Below are positions 1 through 6,619 of a stretch of DNA of 9,532 nt, one piece after another; position 1 is the first letter of the stretch; the number at the start of each line of letters is the position of its first letter. The DNA comes from Chitinophagaceae bacterium. Lineage in GTDB: Bacteria > Bacteroidota > Bacteroidia > Chitinophagales > Chitinophagaceae. A program made the translations under genes and the position numbers. The DNA is taken from NCBI GenBank assembly GCA_016786525.1, contig JAEUVW010000121.1:1-9532 (forward strand). The letters are read 5' to 3'. Under the pieces are notes generated by a model that saw only the letters and a program-made list of their open reading frames with translations, had not been told where the DNA came from and made no database searches.

Positions 1-301
1 AGGTCTCCAGTCCCCAGCAGACCAGGGAGTTGTTCACGCTCATACAAACGGAGGTAGAGGCATCGATTTTTGAAATTTCTTCCATAGCCAGCACGTAGGA
101 TACGGCATCCATACCGGAGCCTCCGTATTTCGGATCTACCATCATACCGAGAAAACCCAGCTCGCCTAATTTCTTGATCTGCTCAGCAGGAAATTTCTGA
201 TGCTCGTCGCGCTCAATAACGCCCGGCAGGAGCTCGGTTTTTGCAAATTCGCGCGCAGCAGACTGTACGGCCAGTTGTTCTTCGGTCAATTGAAAATTCA
301 T
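1..301 (-). CDS. Acyl-CoA dehydrogenase, N-terminal 100 residues (runs off left edge)
   Basis: Translating the minus strand from the ATG at 301-299 gives an uninterrupted frame to the window edge. It begins MNFQLTEEQLAVQSAAREFA and continues with ELLPGVIERDEHQKFP (about residues 23-38), LGFLGMMVDPKYGGSGMD (about 48-65) and AMEEISKIDAS (about 72-82). This is the helical N-terminal domain of the acyl-CoA dehydrogenase family. These FAD enzymes catalyse the first, alpha-beta dehydrogenation step of fatty-acid or branched-chain acyl-CoA oxidation and pass electrons to electron-transfer flavoprotein. The FAD-binding middle domain and the C-terminal domain with the catalytic glutamate lie outside the window, so chain-length specificity cannot be judged. 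The gene follows truB on the same strand after a 67-bp AT-rich gap, so it may be read through from truB or have its own promoter. No strong Shine-Dalgarno sequence precedes the ATG. The family call is secure; the exact substrate is unknown. Confidence 0.93.
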   Translation of the reverse strand, partial: MNFQLTEEQLAVQSAAREFAKTELLPGVIERDEHQKFPAEQIKKLGELGFLGMMVDPKYGGSGMDAVSYVLAMEEISKIDASTSVCMSVNNSLVCWGLET

Positions 302-368
302 AACAATAAAGATATGTTTAAAATATGGCGGCGAAAATACGCCTTAAAAAATAAATTCTGAATAAATT

Positions 369-1073
369 TTATGGTTTCGATAACAGGCTTTGCTCTTTCA
401 GGTAGCTGATCCAGGCGGCCGGTTCTATCGCATCCTCAACGCTGTATGGCCCGATCCTGGTACGGCGCAGCGCCTGCAGGTAGCCACCGCAGCCCAGGGC
501 CTGGCCGTAGTCTTGTGCCAGGGAGCGGATATAGGTTCCCGTACTGCAGGTGACCCGGAAATGTACTTCAGGCAGTTCTATTCTGGTGAGCTCGAATGCA
601 CTGATCGTAATGGGCCGGGCCGCCAGTTTTACTTCTTTGCCCGCACGCGCCAGCTCATAGGCGCGCATGCCGTCTTTTTTGATCGCGGAATGCGCAGGCG
701 GCATTTGCAGGATATCGCCGGTAAACTGCTGCGCTGCCTGCAGCAGGTCTGCTTCGCTAAGGTGTTCATAAGGCTTGAAATCGCCGGGCTCGCTTTCCAG
801 GTCGTAGGTGGGTGTAGTAGCCCCCAGGTGGATGATGCCGGTATATTCCTTTTGCAACATCTGGTATTCGGTGATCTTTTTGGTATAAGCCCCGGTACAG
901 CAGATCAGCAGGCCCGTAGCCAGGGGGTCCAGGGTCCCGGCATGCCCGATCTTGGCCTGAACGGGTTTGCGCAGCTTATGTACCACATCAAATGATGTCC
1001 ATCGGTAAGGTTTGTCTACGAGGATCACACTTCCTTCTTTCAGCTCTTGCAAGCCAGGTTTTTCCATTTGCAT
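369..1073 (-). CDS. truB: tRNA pseudouridine(55) synthase TruB
   Basis: This 234-residue protein isomerises uridine 55 to pseudouridine in the T-loop of tRNAs, in the cytoplasm. The family signature KIGHAGTLDPLATGLL lies at about residues 41-56, and Asp49 in GTLDP is the catalytic aspartate by family knowledge. Further conserved blocks are the KKDGMRAYELAR segment (about 132-143), CSTGTYIRSLAQDYG (about 175-189) and LRRTRIGPYSVEDA near the C-terminus. At 234 residues it is shorter than the roughly 314-residue E. coli enzyme: it ends soon after the catalytic domain and appears to lack the C-terminal PUA-like domain, as is common in Bacteroidota. The start at 1073 (MQMEKP) is two codons upstream of another ATG at 1067, and either could be used. 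It lies 16 bp downstream of the MATE transporter gene on the same strand, so the two are probably cotranscribed. No terminator is evident between them. Confidence 0.96.
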   Translation of the reverse strand: MQMEKPGLQELKEGSVILVDKPYRWTSFDVVHKLRKPVQAKIGHAGTLDPLATGLLICCTGAYTKKITEYQMLQKEYTGIIHLGATTPTYDLESEPGDFKPYEHLSEADLLQAAQQFTGDILQMPPAHSAIKKDGMRAYELARAGKEVKLAARPITISAFELTRIELPEVHFRVTCSTGTYIRSLAQDYGQALGCGGYLQALRRTRIGPYSVEDAIEPAAWISYLKEQSLLSKP

Positions 1074-1089
1074 TTTATTTAAAACAGGA

Positions 1090-2421
1090 TCAGATTACTT
1101 TTCCGCGCCAGCGCCCGCTGCGAAGATAGGCAACAGACAGCAGCAGCAGGCAAAGCCAGTACACACACTCCGAAAGCCAGGCCACATACAGGGGGGCGCT
1201 CATCTGCCGGATCAGCAGGTAACAATAAATAATATATACACCCACACAGGTGATCTCTATAAACAGGTTCACCCGGGTATTGCCTGTACCGACCACACCG
1301 TTAAAGACAACAGTTGCTACGGACATAATTAAGCTGCCCAGTACTACGGCACGCAATGACGGTATCGAAAACAGGATCAGCGAGGGATCGTCGGTGTACA
1401 AGCCGAGGAAGCAGGCCGGGCAGGCCAGTATCAGGCAGGCAATGGCTGCCGTAGTGATAAAGCTCAGACCCGCGATCTTACGGATAAGCCTTCCGACCTC
1501 ATGCTGCAGGCCCTGCCCGATCGTCCTGCTCACCATGGTATTGCAGGACGAAGCATAGGCCCAGGTACAGACCCCTACAATACCCAGTACGCTCCTGAGC
1601 ATCTGCGATGCTGCCAGTTCGCGGGTGCCCAGGTACTCCACATAAAAGAAAAACAACAACCAGCCGCCGATGCTGAAAAAGTATTGCAGGATCAGGGGAG
1701 AAGAGATCCTGAGCGTATGCCAGGCCAGGCCCCGGTCAAACTGCAGCAGGTTTTTCACTTCATACTTCCGGTGCATTCGTTTTGTATAAAAGACGCTCCA
1801 CATCAGTACCGCAGCACTTACTTCCGAACAGACCGACGCAATAGCCGCTCCGCGCATGCCCATTGCCGGGAAGCCCCAATGCCCGAAGATCAGGCAATAA
1901 TCCAGCAGGATATTGACTGCCGTAGCCAGCAGGGAACTCCAGATAATGAATTTGGACCGGCCGCTTGCGATAAAAAAGGAATTGGCCAGCTGCGTGAAGG
2001 CCAGGAAAGGTAAACCCCATATCCGCGCGTACATAAAGTCGACTGACTGTACGATATGGCTTTCATCGTGCAGGTTCGCTGCAAAAACAAAGGGCGCCAG
2101 CCATAGAGACAAGGCCGTTAATGCGATGGAAAAGCACAAGGACAACACGATACCATTGGCCAGCACCTGCCCCAGGGCTTTGCGCTTGCCTTCACCGATA
2201 CGCCGGGCCATCAGCACCTGCAAGCCGCTGCTGAGGCCATAGCCGATCATGGCCAGCAAAAGGTAAAAAACACCGCTGACGCCGTTGATCGCCAGTTCGT
2301 TTTCACCCAGCCGGCCGACAAAGGCGGTATTGGTCAGGAAGTTGAGCTGCGGGATCAGCAGGGCCAGCGCAATCGGCGCTGCCAGTCTAAAAATGTCGCG
2401 GTTATGAACAATAATCTTCAA
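1090..2421 (-). CDS. MATE family multidrug efflux transporter (TTG start)
   Basis: This 443-residue, strongly hydrophobic protein has about twelve predicted membrane segments in two halves, as expected for an inner-membrane Na+- or H+-coupled drug/cation antiporter of the MATE (NorM/DinF-like) family. Family-like segments include the N-terminal LAAPIALALLIPQLNFLTNT (about residues 13-32), FVGRLGENELAINGVSG (about 34-50) and GLSSGLQVLMARRIGEGKRK (about 62-81). The length is normal for the family (roughly 440-460). The start is a TTG at 2421-2419. An in-frame TAA lies two codons upstream, so no longer protein is possible, and the next ATG would remove the first transmembrane helix. MKIIVHNRDIFRLAAP also matches the usual N-terminus of Bacteroidota homologues as I know them. 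The substrate cannot be read from sequence. The gene opens the leftward unit with truB and is divergent from the DUF3822-rsmD-coaD operon. Confidence 0.9.
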   Translation of the reverse strand: MKIIVHNRDIFRLAAPIALALLIPQLNFLTNTAFVGRLGENELAINGVSGVFYLLLAMIGYGLSSGLQVLMARRIGEGKRKALGQVLANGIVLSLCFSIALTALSLWLAPFVFAANLHDESHIVQSVDFMYARIWGLPFLAFTQLANSFFIASGRSKFIIWSSLLATAVNILLDYCLIFGHWGFPAMGMRGAAIASVCSEVSAAVLMWSVFYTKRMHRKYEVKNLLQFDRGLAWHTLRISSPLILQYFFSIGGWLLFFFYVEYLGTRELAASQMLRSVLGIVGVCTWAYASSCNTMVSRTIGQGLQHEVGRLIRKIAGLSFITTAAIACLILACPACFLGLYTDDPSLILFSIPSLRAVVLGSLIMSVATVVFNGVVGTGNTRVNLFIEITCVGVYIIYCYLLIRQMSAPLYVAWLSECVYWLCLLLLSVAYLRSGRWRGKVI

Positions 2422-2448
2422 GGGTTATCGCTTGCTTAAATGGTGAAG

Positions 2449-2456
2449 CAAAGATT
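2449..2456 (-). promoter_or_regulatory. Possible -7 element for the MATE-truB unit
   Basis: On the minus strand this octamer reads AATCTTTG, one mismatch from the Bacteroidota -7 consensus TAnnTTTG. It lies 27 bp upstream of the TTG start of the transporter, implying a leader of about 20 nt. No TTG is present at the expected -33 distance (19-21 bp upstream), so support is partial. It overlaps the -33 element of the divergent promoter on the plus strand. Confidence 0.3.
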
Positions 2457-2485
2457 GCAGCTTAGCTTTTCTGTTGTTATCTTTG
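2455..2485 (+). promoter_or_regulatory. Bacteroidota-type promoter of the DUF3822-rsmD-coaD operon
   Basis: TTG at 2455-2457 is followed, after exactly 20 bp, by TATCTTTG at 2478-2485. This is a full match to the primary sigma factor promoter of Bacteroidota (TTG-N19-21-TAnnTTTG). Transcription would begin near 2490-2492, giving a leader of about 80 nt before the ATG at 2572. No other gene start lies between, so the assignment to this operon is straightforward. Confidence 0.75.
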
Positions 2486-2571
2486 CATTGAAGTACAGGG
2501 TGAAAAAACAGGTCTATACAAGCGTACCTTTTGCTTTTGAGGGTGCAAATTTATTTTAATTATTCAGAAGT

Positions 2572-3411
2572 ATGTCTTCAGAGTTCAGCAACCATATTTT
2601 ACGCAGGCAATACACCGCACATAAAGGCGAAGATCTCCTCAGCCAGGTGCACAGGGTAATTTGTATCGTAACGCCCAACAGCTTTATCTCGGCGGGTTTT
2701 CACCCCTCGGGTGAAGTACTGGCTGTCAATGCCAGCCAGCTGGAGTCGGCACGCTGGGATGCGGCTTTTATCGAACATGAATTATTGAATGATCCTTTGC
2801 TGGCTGCACCGGAGCTGATCAAAAATGTCTTTGTGGCCGCTACCAAAAACATGATCATCCCGGATGAGCTGTACGTAGACGATACCCGGGCGGGGGAATG
2901 GCTGAAGCATACTTTTCATTGCGAAAACGATGAAAAAATCAGTGTGCAGGCCCTGGATAAAAGTGAAGCGCATACCTGCTACTCCTTCCCGTCCAGCATC
3001 CAGGACATCTTTTCAAAATATACCAACGGGCTCAGTATCCTGCCGCTGAACATGATCCATTTCAAAAACAGCGTAGCCGTCAACAACCTCTTGCAATGCA
3101 CCCTTACCGACTGCTATGCGATCGGCACCCTGCACCATCACCAGAACCTGCACTGGCACCAGACTTTCGACTACCACAATGCCGAAGATGTGGCGTACAA
3201 ACTGGCAGCGGCCTGCCAGTATTTTGGCGTGGACCTGCAAAGCTACCCTGTCACGATCAGCGCGACCAGTATCGAGCAGCACCCCATACTCAAAAAGCTG
3301 CAATTGTATATCCCCGCCCTTCAGACAAAAAAAACGGGCATATCCGACATTATTTCACCCGAATGGTCCTCAGCCATCCACCTGTTCCAACAATTGTATT
3401 CATGCGCATAA
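2572..3411 (+). CDS. DUF3822 family protein
   Basis: This 279-residue cytoplasmic protein has no signal peptide or membrane segment. I assign it to DUF3822, an uncharacterised Bacteroidota family typically encoded immediately upstream of rsmD and coaD, which is the arrangement here. Visible landmarks are an N-terminal strand-rich part (VICIVTPNSFISAGFHPSGE, about 29-48), a central segment around residues 86-104 (VFVAATKNMIIPDELYVDDT), and a C-terminal part with YHNAEDVAYKLAAACQYFGV at about 201-220 followed by VTISATS. The layout of two beta-rich halves and the late helix-plus-strand unit recalls actin/Hsp70-type (ASKHA, PilM-like) folds. That is inference from pattern, not shown by motifs. 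No catalytic residues can be named. The stop codon lies inside the start of rsmD (10-bp overlap), suggesting translational coupling. The ATG at 2572 has only a weak AGAAG before it, normal for this phylum. Confidence 0.8.
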   Translation: MSSEFSNHILRRQYTAHKGEDLLSQVHRVICIVTPNSFISAGFHPSGEVLAVNASQLESARWDAAFIEHELLNDPLLAAPELIKNVFVAATKNMIIPDELYVDDTRAGEWLKHTFHCENDEKISVQALDKSEAHTCYSFPSSIQDIFSKYTNGLSILPLNMIHFKNSVAVNNLLQCTLTDCYAIGTLHHHQNLHWHQTFDYHNAEDVAYKLAAACQYFGVDLQSYPVTISATSIEQHPILKKLQLYIPALQTKKTGISDIISPEWSSAIHLFQQLYSCA

Positions 3412-3941
3412 TCGGGGGCGAACACGGCGGCCGCAAGATTGCTCCGCCCAGTAAAATGCCTTATACCAGGCCGACCACAGACATCGCGAAAGAAGGCCTG
3501 TTCAACATCCTGCAGAACATGCTGGACTTTGAGTCGCTGAAAACACTGGATCTGTTTGGCGGCACCGGCGCGATCAGTTACGAACTGGCTTCACGCGGGG
3601 CGCAGGAACTGACGATTATCGAAAAGGATGAACAGATGTTCTCGTTTATAAAAAAGACGATTGAGCAATTGAAGCTGGACCGCATCCGGCCGGTAAAAAT
3701 GGATGTGTTCAAATACATGCTGCAGTGTAAGGAACAGCATGACTTCATTTTCGCAGGCCCTCCCTACGCCCTGGCTACCATAGACGATCTGCCCAAATAT
3801 GTTTTTGAGCAGCAGTTGCTGAAGCCGGGCGGGATATTTGTACTGGAACATACCCCCCGCAATGATTACCAGGCGCACCCGCACTTCCAGCGTATCAAGA
3901 ACTACGGCACCACTGAGTTTTCCTTTTTTCTTCAACCCTAA
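3402..3941 (+). CDS. rsmD: RsmD-type 16S rRNA (guanine(966)-N2)-methyltransferase, atypical catalytic motif
   Basis: This 179-residue protein belongs to the RsmD family, which methylates G966 of 16S rRNA using S-adenosylmethionine. The ATG at 3402 gives the family N-terminus MRIIGGEHGGRKI. The frame stays open upstream to 3096, but that extension overlaps DUF3822 and is not RsmD-like. Visible motifs are TRPTTDIAKEGLFNIL (residues 22-37), the SAM-binding loop LDLFGGTGAIS (49-59), and the acidic ribose-binding turn IIEKDE (72-77). Motif IV, normally (D/N)PP(Y/F), reads FIFAGPPYAL (115-124), with Gly119 where Asp or Asn is expected. The codon is GGC at 3756-3758, a single base from GAC. The rest of the fold looks intact. 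Either activity is changed or the base is a variant or error. The gene overlaps DUF3822 by 10 bp and precedes coaD by 11 bp. Confidence 0.9.
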   Translation: MRIIGGEHGGRKIAPPSKMPYTRPTTDIAKEGLFNILQNMLDFESLKTLDLFGGTGAISYELASRGAQELTIIEKDEQMFSFIKKTIEQLKLDRIRPVKMDVFKYMLQCKEQHDFIFAGPPYALATIDDLPKYVFEQQLLKPGGIFVLEHTPRNDYQAHPHFQRIKNYGTTEFSFFLQP

Positions 3942-3952
3942 AAGCATCCGCC

Positions 3953-4414
3953 ATGCCCGAACGCATTTGCCTGTTCCCCGGTTCTTTCGATCCGATCACC
4001 CTGGGACACGTTGACATCATCCGACGTGCTGCCGACCTGTTTGACCAGCTGATCATCGGTATCGGCACCAATTCGTCCAAGCAGGCGATGTTCTCCCTCG
4101 AACAAAGGAAAGATTGGATTGCGGAGGTGTTTCAAAATGAACCGAAGATCAGCGTTCAATCTTACGAAGGGCTTACAGTGGATTTTTGCCGGAAGCTCAA
4201 TGCACGCTTTATCCTCAGGGGTATACGCTATGTCAGCGACTTCGAATACGAAAGGGCTATTGCCGATATGAACCATAGCCTGGCACCGGAACTCGAAACC
4301 ATCTTCCTGACTTCTTCTGCACAACATGCCTCCATATCCTCTACACTGGTCCGCGATGTGATCCGCAACCACGGCGATGCGCGGCAGTTCCTGCCTGCAG
4401 CGGTACGGTATTGA
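3953..4414 (+). CDS. coaD: Phosphopantetheine adenylyltransferase (CoaD)
   Basis: This 153-residue protein transfers an adenylyl group from ATP to 4'-phosphopantetheine to make dephospho-CoA, the penultimate step of coenzyme A synthesis. It acts in the cytoplasm as a hexamer in characterised homologues. Nucleotidyltransferase signatures are clear: PGSFDPITLGH (residues 9-19, with the T/HxGH motif as TLGH at 16-19), YEGLTVDFC (71-79), the LRGIR block (88-92), and ISSTLVRDVIRN (128-139), corresponding to the ISS(S/T)xVR ATP-binding motif. The length is normal for the family (about 150-165). The start ATG at 3953 is 11 bp after rsmD, so the gene is the third of an operon with DUF3822 and rsmD. 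The rsmD-coaD pairing is common across bacteria. No Shine-Dalgarno sequence is apparent. A weak inverted repeat after the stop (GGCTG 4426-4430, CAGCC 4448-4452) lacks a T-run, so termination is not clear. Confidence 0.97.
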   Translation: MPERICLFPGSFDPITLGHVDIIRRAADLFDQLIIGIGTNSSKQAMFSLEQRKDWIAEVFQNEPKISVQSYEGLTVDFCRKLNARFILRGIRYVSDFEYERAIADMNHSLAPELETIFLTSSAQHASISSTLVRDVIRNHGDARQFLPAAVRY

Positions 4415-4450
4415 ACAGCACAGATGGCTGCGGCATTGAACTGAGCACAG
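4410..4450 (+). repeat. Imperfect short direct repeat at the end of coaD
   Basis: ATTGAACAGCACAG (4410-4423, overlapping the coaD stop codon) recurs as ATTGAACTGAGCACAG (4435-4450), with a 2-nt insertion. The two copies are 25 bp apart. It may reflect a small tandem duplication at the gene end. No function is evident. Confidence 0.5.
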
Positions 4451-4469
4451 CCGGTAATACAGGAAAACA

Positions 4470-4499
4470 TTGCATAGAAGATATAACGCTATATATTTG
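4470..4499 (+). promoter_or_regulatory. Bacteroidota-type promoter of the propeller/T9SS protein gene
   Basis: TTG at 4470-4472, then 19 bp, then TATATTTG at 4492-4499: a full match to TTG-N19-21-TAnnTTTG. Transcription would start near 4505, leaving a short leader of about 15 nt before the ATG at 4520. This separates the surface-protein gene from the coaD operon and supports the 4520 start. Confidence 0.7.
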
Positions 4500-4519
4500 C
4501 GGGCATACCCTCAATCCCT

Positions 4520-6619
4520 ATGCATCGATTTTTATTCCTGCTGTCTTGTCTTTGTCTTTCTTTTTCCGGCAATGCACAGAAACTGAATGTCAATTGGTTT
4601 CAAAAATCCTCTTCTTCCCGCAGCCAGCTCTATACCAATGGCATGAGCTCCGACAAGGCAGGCAACATTTACCTGACCGGCTACTTTTCAGACACTGTTG
4701 ACTTTGGATCCGGGAAGGGCAGCTATCGCATGATCGGGGAAGGATCAACAAACACTTTTATTATAAAAATGACGCCTGCCGGTGATATCATCTGGGCAAA
4801 GCAACTGGAAGGTTATTCCAATGACGGCTCCTGCATTGGTATAGATAGCCATGGCGACATCATTGTTTCGGGCTCTTTTTACAACGACATTGATTGCGAC
4901 CCCGGACCGGGCAATACTATATTTACTACGAAAAGCGGCTTTTTCAGCACTCGTAACGTATTCCTGCTGAAACTGGACAATTCAGGCAACCTGAAATGGG
5001 CCAGGCATTTCAAGGACAGCGTGGGTGGCTTCTATTCAAAAACTTCCTTCCGGCTGGACAGCAAGGACGCGATTGTCATGACAGGTATAGCCGGTGGCTA
5101 TCCGGATATGGACCCGGGACCGGCTACCCATATACTCAACGATTGTGCACACCTGGCAGGCAGGCCATTTCTGGTAAAAATAGCACCGGGTGGCACTTTC
5201 AGATGGGCCAGCCTGGTAGGCGCCCCCTGCAGCGAAGGGATGGATGTACAACAGATTGCACTGGATTCCTATGACAACATCCACCTTACCGGCTCTTTTA
5301 CCAATCGCATGGACTTCGACGCGGGGGTTGATAGTTTTTTCCTGTCTCCGGCCGGGAAGGAAGATATCTTCTTGTTACAAACAGACAGCAGCGGCCGGTT
5401 CCGCTGGGCGATTTCTGCCGGAAGCACAGGGAAAGATCAGGCTTACTCGATAGCAATCGACAAAGCAGGCAACAGTTATATTACAGGAGTATACAATGAA
5501 GATGTGGACTTTGACCCCGGGCCTGGCACGCTTATCCTGCCGGACAGCAGCTTGTGGCAGGATAATATTTTTATCGCGAAGTATGACAGCAGCGGCTTTG
5601 TTCGGTGGGCGAAAACATTTTCCGGTCTTTACGCCAGAGGAGGGTACGGCGTAGACATCTGCTGCGACAGCAATTGCAATGTACATACGATCGGGGCATT
5701 TAACGGCATGATTGACCTCGACCCCGGACCGGACACCGTCTGGGCTTCCAATCCCGCCGCAGGCAACGCATTGTTTATTTCCGGTTTGGACAGTGCAGGC
5801 AATTACCTGTGGAGCAGGGACATACTCCTGCTTTTTGGCGGAGGCCTTGTGGGTGAACAAATACTGGCAGATGCTTACAGTAATATTTACACGGCTGGTC
5901 AATGGTCTAGTTACGTCTACTTTGACCCTGTTGACTCCCGGGGGGTATATACCGATGCCGTCAACATCAGCAGTTTTTTGCAGAAGTACAGCATTTGTCA
6001 ATTTTCTGTTGATACAACAAGGGTGAGCAGCTGCGAAAGCTATTCCCTGCAGGGAAAAACCTATACCAGCTCGGGCACTTTCACCCAAATGATCAAGACC
6101 GACCGCAAATGCGACCAGGAGCTCACGATCCACCTTACCATCGACAAAATCACAGATACGGTATTCCAACTGGGCAGCACCCTGATGGCCAAAGAAAACG
6201 ACGCTGTCTACCGGTGGGTTACCTGTCCGGCATTCGCGGACGTACCCGGCGCAAACGCCAGGATCTTTACGGCCACATCGAATGGAAAATATGCGCTCAT
6301 CGTCCGGAAAGCTTCCTGCACGGATACTTCAGATTGCTTTACGGTAGAGGGCCTGGGGGGCATACCGGCAAATACCAGCCTGCAGGCAAGATTGCAGCCT
6401 AACCCTGCCAGCACTTTTGCGGACATCTTTTTTGCAGTGCCGGCCATACAGGCAAGCGTAGACATCCTGTCCCCTGCAGGTTCTGTGCTGGTACAAAAGA
6501 CAGGTATCTCAGGTGAGCGTTGCACCCTTGACCTTTCGGGCCTGGCTACGGGCTTTTACCTCATACGGGTTACCTTAAGCGACGGCAGCGTTATTTTTCA
6601 TAAATTAGTAAAGCAATAG
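4520..6619 (+). CDS. Secreted seven-repeat beta-propeller-like protein with T9SS type A sorting domain
   Basis: This 699-residue protein appears to be exported and cell-surface attached. Residues 1-19 form a signal peptide, with probable cleavage after GNA19. Residues about 35-490 contain seven related units in the style of SBBP-type propeller repeats. Each has a D.AGN.Y.TG strand pair, an acidic xDxDPGPGx loop and a KxDxxGxxxWA segment. Residues about 494-542 (SCESYSL, GKTYTSSGTFT, CDQELTIHLTI) resemble the small cysteine-containing module common in Bacteroidota surface proteins. Residues about 543-609 look like an Ig-like unit (YRWVTC, FTATSNGKYALIV, CTDTSDCFTV). Residues about 622-699 are a T9SS type A C-terminal domain: LQPNPAS, VDILSPAGSVL, LDLSGLATGFYLIRV and a final KLVKQ. 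By family knowledge the tail directs passage through the type IX system and is then removed. No enzymatic motif is visible; adhesion or ligand binding is inference. Expressed from its own promoter. Confidence 0.88.
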   Translation: MHRFLFLLSCLCLSFSGNAQKLNVNWFQKSSSSRSQLYTNGMSSDKAGNIYLTGYFSDTVDFGSGKGSYRMIGEGSTNTFIIKMTPAGDIIWAKQLEGYSNDGSCIGIDSHGDIIVSGSFYNDIDCDPGPGNTIFTTKSGFFSTRNVFLLKLDNSGNLKWARHFKDSVGGFYSKTSFRLDSKDAIVMTGIAGGYPDMDPGPATHILNDCAHLAGRPFLVKIAPGGTFRWASLVGAPCSEGMDVQQIALDSYDNIHLTGSFTNRMDFDAGVDSFFLSPAGKEDIFLLQTDSSGRFRWAISAGSTGKDQAYSIAIDKAGNSYITGVYNEDVDFDPGPGTLILPDSSLWQDNIFIAKYDSSGFVRWAKTFSGLYARGGYGVDICCDSNCNVHTIGAFNGMIDLDPGPDTVWASNPAAGNALFISGLDSAGNYLWSRDILLLFGGGLVGEQILADAYSNIYTAGQWSSYVYFDPVDSRGVYTDAVNISSFLQKYSICQFSVDTTRVSSCESYSLQGKTYTSSGTFTQMIKTDRKCDQELTIHLTIDKITDTVFQLGSTLMAKENDAVYRWVTCPAFADVPGANARIFTATSNGKYALIVRKASCTDTSDCFTVEGLGGIPANTSLQARLQPNPASTFADIFFAVPAIQASVDILSPAGSVLVQKTGISGERCTLDLSGLATGFYLIRVTLSDGSVIFHKLVKQ
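4697..5941 (+). repeat. Seven protein-level repeats (propeller blades) within the secreted protein gene
   Basis: The acidic loop recurs seven times: VDFGSGKGS (residues 60-68), IDCDPGPGN (124-132), PDMDPGPAT (195-203), MDFDAGVDS (264-272), VDFDPGPGT (329-337), IDLDPGPDT (398-406) and VYFDPVDSR (466-474). Start-to-start spacings are 64, 71, 69, 65, 69 and 68 residues. The first and last copies are the most degenerate, as is usual for terminal blades. Seven evenly spaced units fit one complete seven-bladed propeller. Confidence 0.8.

Noticed and set aside
302..368. Promoter or terminator in the truB to acyl-CoA dehydrogenase gap
   Set aside because: Only a 4-bp stem (330-333 with 340-343) and degenerate TAnnTTTG-like octamers without a -33 TTG are present. 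AT-richness alone is not enough.
390..995. Plus-strand open frame of 201 codons opposite truB
   Set aside because: It lies fully antisense to a clear truB, has low-complexity shadow-like composition, and matches no family I know.
3096..3401. N-terminal extension of rsmD upstream of the ATG at 3402
   Set aside because: The extra 102 residues overlap the DUF3822 gene in another frame and resemble nothing in RsmD, whose family N-terminus is MRIIGG.
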